Shown here piece by piece: positions 6,681 to 11,077 of a stretch of 11,077 bases of DNA. The stretch is from assembly GCA_964011675.1 (NCBI GenBank), contig CAXGPR010000106.1:1-11077 (forward strand), given 5' to 3'. Both the position numbers and the translations under genes were made by a program. The number at the start of each line of letters is the position of its first letter. Position 1 is the first letter of the stretch. This stretch comes from GCA-2693325 sp964011675 (GTDB lineage Bacteria > Latescibacterota > UBA2968 > UBA8231). The notes beneath the pieces were generated by a model, which was given only the letters and a program-made list of their open reading frames with translations, did no database searches and was not told the DNA's origin.

Positions 6681-7763
6681 TTAGTCCTTGCCCTCGTATC
6701 GTATACGTGGGTCGATCCAAAGCAGCAAGATATCGGAAAGTAGCGTGCCAATGACGGTGAGAAAACTTAGTAGCATTACCATAGAGCCGGCTAGATACAT
6801 ATCCTGATTCTGCAGTGCGCGTAGCAGAAGAGGACCGGTTGTTGGCAGTCCTAATACGACTGCGACAATAACCGATCCGGATACTATACCAGGTAGTACC
6901 CAGCCAATGGTGCTAATTAAGGGGTTGAGTGCAATCCGTACGGGATATTTAACAAACAGAGTCCAGTGCGGGAGTCCTTTCGCCCGTGCTGTTATAACGT
7001 ATTGTTTGGGTAGTTCATCAAGTAGGTTACCACGCATTACTCGAATGAGGCCCGCTGTGCCAGATGTTCCTATGACAATGACGGGAATCCACAGATGGGC
7101 AATCAGATCAGCGAATTTGGCAACCGACCACTCGGCGTCGACATATTCGGGTGAGAAGAGTCCACCTGCGCTTACACCGAAAACGGAATAGCCTATATAC
7201 ATGAAGATGAGAGCTAGCAAGAAGTTGGGCGTAGCTAGTCCTATGAATCCGAGCACGGAAAAGGCGTAGTCGCCTATGGAATACTGGCGTACTGCGGAGT
7301 AAATGCCAATGGGAATAGCTAGCGCCCAGGTAAAGAGCAGCGTGACAATGGAGATGACGACGGTGAGGAAAATACGTTCGCCGATCAGTTCCATTACTGG
7401 CCTATTCCACTCAAAAGACATTCCAAAGTCGGGCCATTTGAAACCGGGCCAGTTAAAGGATCGGTCGCCCGCTGCGCCATATATCCACAAGTACGAACCG
7501 CTATCTTGACGAGTAAATCCGAAAGGCAGCAGGTTGTTAAGCCATTTGCCGTATTGGACAAAGAAGGGTTCGTCTAAGTTGTAACGCCGACGTAGTGCCT
7601 CGACCTGTTCTTCTGCTACTGATTCTCCTGTCTCTTCCAGCGCAGTGATATAAGATGTCAGATAATCTCCAGGTGGAAGCTGAATGAGGGCAAATGAGAT
7701 AAAAGAGATAGCTACGAGTGTAGGTATCATCCACAGCAGACGCTTTAATATGATGTTGATCAC
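6681..7763 (-). CDS. ABC transporter inner-membrane permease, OppB/DppB type
   Basis: A 360-residue integral membrane protein, the other permease half of the family 5 importer. The first membrane segment (about 9-29, WMIPTLVAISFISFALIQLP) begins right after the start, as in OppB. A long extracytoplasmic stretch follows (about 32-128, including YNLDEPFFVQYGKW at 61-74). The core helices start at about 131. The EAA-type ATPase-docking loop is at about 255-285 (YVITARAKGLPHWTLFVKYP), and the family ending DPRIRYEGKD closes the protein. The start is GTG (7761-7763), chosen because GAGGG sits 7 bases upstream (7771-7775), the hydrophobic segment follows at the right place and no ATG is better placed. 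Three bases separate it from the binding-protein gene upstream and three from the EamA gene downstream. Confidence 0.95.
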   Translation of the reverse strand: MINIILKRLLWMIPTLVAISFISFALIQLPPGDYLTSYITALEETGESVAEEQVEALRRRYNLDEPFFVQYGKWLNNLLPFGFTRQDSGSYLWIYGAAGDRSFNWPGFKWPDFGMSFEWNRPVMELIGERIFLTVVISIVTLLFTWALAIPIGIYSAVRQYSIGDYAFSVLGFIGLATPNFLLALIFMYIGYSVFGVSAGGLFSPEYVDAEWSVAKFADLIAHLWIPVIVIGTSGTAGLIRVMRGNLLDELPKQYVITARAKGLPHWTLFVKYPVRIALNPLISTIGWVLPGIVSGSVIVAVVLGLPTTGPLLLRALQNQDMYLAGSMVMLLSFLTVIGTLLSDILLLWIDPRIRYEGKD

Positions 7764-7766
7764 TGC

Positions 7767-9806
7767 TCAGCCCTCGTCTATGGCGTAGGATTCCGGAGCA
7801 GTCGCGCCCGGAGTGCGCAGCGGCCAGCAGCTTACGGCTATCTCTGGAACGTTGCGGAAGGTGTCTTTAACGATGAAGAGCTGTGGTATGGCCCCCACCG
7901 TGCCTATTACCCATAGGTTTTTTCGATTGATTTCGATTATTTCTCTAAAGAGGCGAATTTGTTCTTCCTCGTTTACTGTGCGTTCAATTTGTCCAAATAG
8001 GTCAAGAGCACGCAGCATATCTGGTGGTGGCTCGGTGCCGTTTTTTCCGCCGGACCGATACCAGCGCGCATAGTCTAATCCGTGAAAAGATGAATTGCTG
8101 TAGGGTAGAAACCAACGCGGATCCAACGTGGGAACTATTTCGCCAGAACCGCCCCAGACCAACACGTCGCATAAAAGGGCGTTGCGCCGCTGCGCATAGA
8201 GTTGTCGAGCTTGCATCTTGACTTTGGCGTTAATACCTACGTCGCGCCAGTTTGCGGCTATCATTTCGAACATCTTGCCTGCTCCCAGCATGGTCGATGA
8301 TGTTTCGATATTTAAGACTAGTGGACTGCCGTCCGAGCGCAGGCGCATGCCGCGTTTATCGCGCTTGACTAGGCCGATTTCATCGAGTAGACGATTGGCT
8401 AGCACTGGGTCGTACTTGAGATATCCATAGGCGTGTTCCGGCACATGATAGGCTGATATGGGAGGGGGTGAGATTTGCCGAGATTCACCTACGCCTAAGA
8501 AGGCGGCTTCGCGAATGGCATTGCGATCAATGGCATGCGACATGGCGATGCGAAAATTGCGTTGGTGAAAAAGAGACTGTAGTGCTTCGTCTTTGTGGTT
8601 CAAGTTGAAGACGATTGCAGTCGTGCCGTCTCCCCCGTCCAGCCAGTGGCGTACGCTGTAGCCTCCACGCTTCTGATTAGCCATAAAAATAGGGTAATTC
8701 TGGAAAGTCATGTGTCGGCCCTGCATGCCGATTTCGCCGTTGATCGCTTTGATGTTAATTGTTTCGAGATCGTATATATCAAAAGTAATGCGATCGATAT
8801 ATGGTAACTGTCGTCCCTCGGCATCTACTTTCCAATAGTAGGGGTTACGAACAAATTCGGCGGGACGCTCCGGGGGTGGTCTGCTGACCACCCATGCCCA
8901 AATGCGCGGACAGTCGACGTTTCGATAATCGAGTCGGTCCTGAAATAGCTGATACCAAAAGTCTTTGCCATCGGCCCTCGCCAGTTTTTCTAATTCTTCT
9001 ATTGCCTGATAATTTGGGTGGAACTTTTTCAGGTAGTGGGCAGGATAGTAGACGATCTGATAGCTCAGATTAGAAGCTAATTGCTTTAAGAAGAGGCCAT
9101 AGGGTTCGGCAAATCGGAAGCGAATTGTGTAGTCATTTATCTTCTCGCAGGATACTGTTTGTCCGCCTTTGCGATATTCGATTGGTATAACTGGGGTAAG
9201 GTCTTTGTTGTTCAACACATCCTGATACCAGAACATGATATCGTCGGCGCTGAAGGGATGTCCATCTGACCAGCGTACACCGCGTCGCAGGTGAAAAGTG
9301 TAGCTCCGACCTTCCTCTTCTATATCCCAGTGAGTCGCTAAGTTGGGTAATATCTCACGTCCCATTGGATCCCAGCGAACCAGACCATCGTAGGCTAAGC
9401 GGTGGTGGAAAATACCGACATCAGAAGGACTGGTTCCGTAGCGTGGCCAAGTACCCCCGTAAGGGCCCATTTGGTGGGCTGGATGGATTACGAGCGGGTT
9501 GTCAGGCAGTCGCTGGTCCACGGAGGGGAGTAAGCCGCTGGAGACGTGTTGTTCCAGAATAGGTGCTTGTTTAAAGAGACTCGTTGAATCGGTCGGCCAT
9601 TCACTTACTGTGTGCAGTGCTGCCGGTTTGCTTGCTTGTCGATCAGGTGCTGGAATTACTTCTATTTTTGCGATGTCTACATCGCTTGCACCAGAGAGCC
9701 AGAAAGTCAGATAAGAGAGAAGTCCGACTAGTGAAAAGAGGCAGAGGAAAACGGCCGCTAGGCGCGTAAATATATTTTGGCGCTTATGTAGATTACGTAC
9801 GTCCAA
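7767..9806 (-). CDS. Family 5 extracellular solute-binding protein (peptide/nickel-type ABC importer)
   Basis: A 679-residue exported binding protein that captures the ligand outside the inner membrane and delivers it to the two permeases. Residues about 14-38 form one hydrophobic segment. There is no lipobox (Cys22 lacks the context), so it is either cleaved near SGA/S (39-41) or stays anchored. A linker follows, with the subfamily-typical KQAPILEQHV...LPDNPLVIHP at 79-109. The mature SBP_bac_5 domain starts at PYGGTW (115-120), with LRRGVRWSDGHPFSADD at 173-189. The protein is longer than E. coli OppA/DppA (about 540), as is usual for this subfamily. The ligand may be a peptide, opine or other small compound. 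The start is taken as TTG (9804-9806). The frame is open upstream only to a stop at 9861-9863 and has no ATG or GTG there, and the next Met (113) would remove the export signal. The nearest ribosome-site-like sequence, AGAAG (9819-9823), is 12 bases away, a weak start. This is the first gene of the operon. Confidence 0.93.
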   Translation of the reverse strand: MDVRNLHKRQNIFTRLAAVFLCLFSLVGLLSYLTFWLSGASDVDIAKIEVIPAPDRQASKPAALHTVSEWPTDSTSLFKQAPILEQHVSSGLLPSVDQRLPDNPLVIHPAHQMGPYGGTWPRYGTSPSDVGIFHHRLAYDGLVRWDPMGREILPNLATHWDIEEEGRSYTFHLRRGVRWSDGHPFSADDIMFWYQDVLNNKDLTPVIPIEYRKGGQTVSCEKINDYTIRFRFAEPYGLFLKQLASNLSYQIVYYPAHYLKKFHPNYQAIEELEKLARADGKDFWYQLFQDRLDYRNVDCPRIWAWVVSRPPPERPAEFVRNPYYWKVDAEGRQLPYIDRITFDIYDLETINIKAINGEIGMQGRHMTFQNYPIFMANQKRGGYSVRHWLDGGDGTTAIVFNLNHKDEALQSLFHQRNFRIAMSHAIDRNAIREAAFLGVGESRQISPPPISAYHVPEHAYGYLKYDPVLANRLLDEIGLVKRDKRGMRLRSDGSPLVLNIETSSTMLGAGKMFEMIAANWRDVGINAKVKMQARQLYAQRRNALLCDVLVWGGSGEIVPTLDPRWFLPYSNSSFHGLDYARWYRSGGKNGTEPPPDMLRALDLFGQIERTVNEEEQIRLFREIIEINRKNLWVIGTVGAIPQLFIVKDTFRNVPEIAVSCWPLRTPGATAPESYAIDEG

Positions 9807-9978
9807 GATAGGTAATATCTTCTGAATAATTAAAGAGCGAAAAATAATGTCTCGGAAACTTTATTATAGCTAAGCTGTAAGTTTGTGGGAAGAGTCAATC
9901 TTGTTTTCTTGTTTCATAGGTGTTAAATCAAAAAAATCCTGCTATAAATTTTGTGTTTAACTTAACGCATTAGCCGGA
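9807..9978. promoter_or_regulatory. Intergenic region upstream of the transporter operon
   Basis: This 172-base, very AT-rich gap lies between the lactonase stop and the binding-protein start, both on the minus strand. It contains the operon promoter (separate entry). It also holds a 40-base AT-rich segment at 9922-9961 bounded by inverted 6-base arms (GTTAAA/TTTAAC) that includes a minus-strand run of seven T's. That segment could be a weak lactonase terminator or a protein-binding site, but the stem is too short to decide. No coding sequence is seen. Confidence 0.6.
9863..9891 (-). promoter_or_regulatory. Candidate sigma70-type promoter of the five-gene transporter operon
   Basis: On the minus strand TTCCCA (9886-9891, four of six matches to TTGACA) is followed after exactly 17 bases by a perfect TATAAT (9863-9868). 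Transcription would start near 9856, leaving a leader of about 50 bases before the binding-protein start. A closer -35 match, TTGACT (9893-9898), lies 24 bases from the -10, which is too far. The call is by eye but is the best promoter in the window. Confidence 0.6.
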
Positions 9979-11077
9979 CTAATTTGAAACAGATAGTGCC
10001 CATAGTGATGAAACAGTTGGAAATTCCAATCGTGCAGGCTTGGGTGTTAATCGCCCGCTATCGACGTCGCGCTGAAAAACGACTACGCTATCAGGCCCTT
10101 TTTCATTTGCGCGCGTATGATTGTTCTGCACTAGTACAAAACGGCTGTCGTGGCTAAAGCTACAAACCCAAGGAATGCGTCCGAGTGATGGTTCAATTTG
10201 CACGGTCTCGATCGACTCATTTGCCTCGTCTATAGAGAAAACGGCGATCGAATCGTGGCCTCGATTGCTAGCGTAGACAAAGCGATCGTCCGGTGAAATA
10301 AGCAACTGAGAGGCGTGCGACGGTTTAGAGTAGACCTCGTTAGGAAAAGTGGTTGGATCGGTGTTTTGCTCGGCCCAGCCCTCGGGAAGGGTCGACAGCG
10401 TTTGCGTGGGCTTCAACTTACCTTCGCTATCTCGCCTAAATACTGACAGCGTGTTGTCCAGTTCATTGAGGGCGAAAGCCCAGTGTCCGTTTTGAGTGAT
10501 TTGTACATGGCGGGGACCGGCTAGTTCATGTACTGTGACATTGTCTGCCTGTCGCAGGATACCTGCTTCGTAGTCTATAGACCAACTGACGACTTCGTTT
10601 GTGCCCAAGTCGGCCACGTAAAGTGTGTCATCAAAAACTGCTACGCCGTGTGGATGCGCCGATTCTTGGCGGAACTGTGGGCCGTCGCCCCATGCACCAA
10701 CGGCTCCGTGGTGGGCGCCGGGGCCATGTTCATATGTGGTTAGTTTACCAAGCGAACCATCCTCCCCTATTGGCAGCATCGACACATTGCCGCTACCGTA
10801 GTTAGCTGTAAAGAGAAAGCGTGCTTCAGAATCAACGCACAGGTGAGCGGCTCCTCCGCTACTGTTAGGCGTACTGCCACACATCGCCAACTGACCGTCG
10901 TCCCCAACGGAAAACCAACAGATCTCTCTTTCACACAGGCCGTAGAGTGTTGACACCCCCGCCCGGTTCTTGGATAGGGTGAAGAAGCCCGGTGCTGCTA
11001 CTGATAGAGGTAGCGTATGCTCAATTTGCAGTTTATCTCCGTCTGCCGATAAGCGACAGGTGTAAAGTGCACTGCCA
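9979..11077 (-). CDS. Lactonase-family seven-bladed beta-propeller protein (6-phosphogluconolactonase-like), 5' end beyond window
   Basis: The reading frame stays open to the right edge, giving 365 visible residues; the true start lies outside. A GTG at 10954-10956 could be mistaken for the start. The 40 codons before it, beginning GSALYTCRLSADGDK and including APGFFTLSK, continue the first propeller blade normally, so they belong to the protein. Numbering from the first complete codon, the repeated blade motifs are ANYGSGN (91-97), HPHGVAV (141-147), VADLGTNEV (154-162), GPRHVQI (187-193), SPDDRFVYASNRGHDSIAVF (261-280) and, near the C-terminus, an NNH and SVVVFQRD pair. These match the YbhE/Pgl-type lactonase family, which opens lactones such as 6-phosphogluconolactone, though many members have other or unknown substrates. 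There is no signal to judge location because the N-terminus is missing. It lies 172 bases upstream of the transporter operon on the same strand; shared function is possible but not shown. Confidence 0.9.
   Translation of the reverse strand, partial: GSALYTCRLSADGDKLQIEHTLPLSVAAPGFFTLSKNRAGVSTLYGLCEREICWFSVGDDGQLAMCGSTPNSSGGAAHLCVDSEARFLFTANYGSGNVSMLPIGEDGSLGKLTTYEHGPGAHHGAVGAWGDGPQFRQESAHPHGVAVFDDTLYVADLGTNEVVSWSIDYEAGILRQADNVTVHELAGPRHVQITQNGHWAFALNELDNTLSVFRRDSEGKLKPTQTLSTLPEGWAEQNTDPTTFPNEVYSKPSHASQLLISPDDRFVYASNRGHDSIAVFSIDEANESIETVQIEPSLGRIPWVCSFSHDSRFVLVQNNHTRANEKGPDSVVVFQRDVDSGRLTPKPARLEFPTVSSLWALSVSN

Noticed and set aside
9893..9898. TTGACT as the -35 element of the transporter operon
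   Set aside because: It lies 24 bases from the TATAAT element; TTCCCA at the standard 17-base distance is the better partner.
1..11077. Search for tRNA, rRNA, CRISPR, insertion sequence or integrase
   Set aside because: No cloverleaf-like sequence, regular repeat-spacer array, transposase motif or terminal inverted repeat with target duplication could be found by eye.

Overview
The window looks like chromosomal DNA of an uncultured Gram-negative-type bacterium. It carries ten convincing protein genes, all intact inside the window except the last, which runs off the right edge. No RNA gene, insertion sequence, integrase, CRISPR array or phage gene is visible. The gene mix suggests a marine or host-associated lineage of the Poribacteria/Latescibacteria/Planctomycetes-Lentisphaerae kind: two phytanoyl-CoA-dioxygenase-family (PhyH) genes, a long-form family 5 peptide-type binding protein with its permeases, and a beta-propeller lactonase. 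That assignment is an inference from gene content, not a phylogenetic result.

Layout. Bases 1-208 hold no gene I can support. On the minus strand, a PhyH-like gene (931-1734) is followed 38 bases later by a HAD phosphatase of the beta-phosphoglucomutase type (209-892). They are probably one unit, read from a promoter in the 150-base divergent gap at 1735-1884. On the plus strand, an aminoglycoside-phosphotransferase-fold kinase (1885-2928) and a NagD-like HAD protein (2930-3778) form a two-gene unit with one base between them. This pair is clearly more AT-rich than its flanks. It converges on a five-gene minus-strand operon (3852-9806). In transcription order that operon encodes a binding protein, an OppB/DppB-type permease, an EamA-type transporter, a second PhyH dioxygenase and an OppC/DppC-type permease. 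Gaps are 3, 3 and 1 bases, then a 4-base overlap. A well-formed sigma70-type promoter lies just upstream (9863-9891). Beyond it is a seven-bladed propeller lactonase gene (9979 to the window edge), whose true start is outside the window.

How the genes may work together. The operon puts a small-molecule oxygenase and a second, unrelated transporter between the two halves of a peptide-type ABC permease. The tight spacing argues that uptake, oxidation and a second transport step act on the same or related molecules. No ABC ATPase is encoded here, so the permease must borrow one from elsewhere. The two PhyH proteins differ at the iron site. The operon-borne one has the complete H-x-D...H set. The other has H-x-A, the substitution known from Fe(II)/2-oxoglutarate halogenases but also found in PhyH relatives of unknown activity. 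Next to it, a kinase-fold protein and a phosphatase-fold protein each lack one classical catalytic residue. The whole set could be an import, oxidation and phosphorylation/dephosphorylation route for a small metabolite, but this is inference and no substrate can be read from the sequence.
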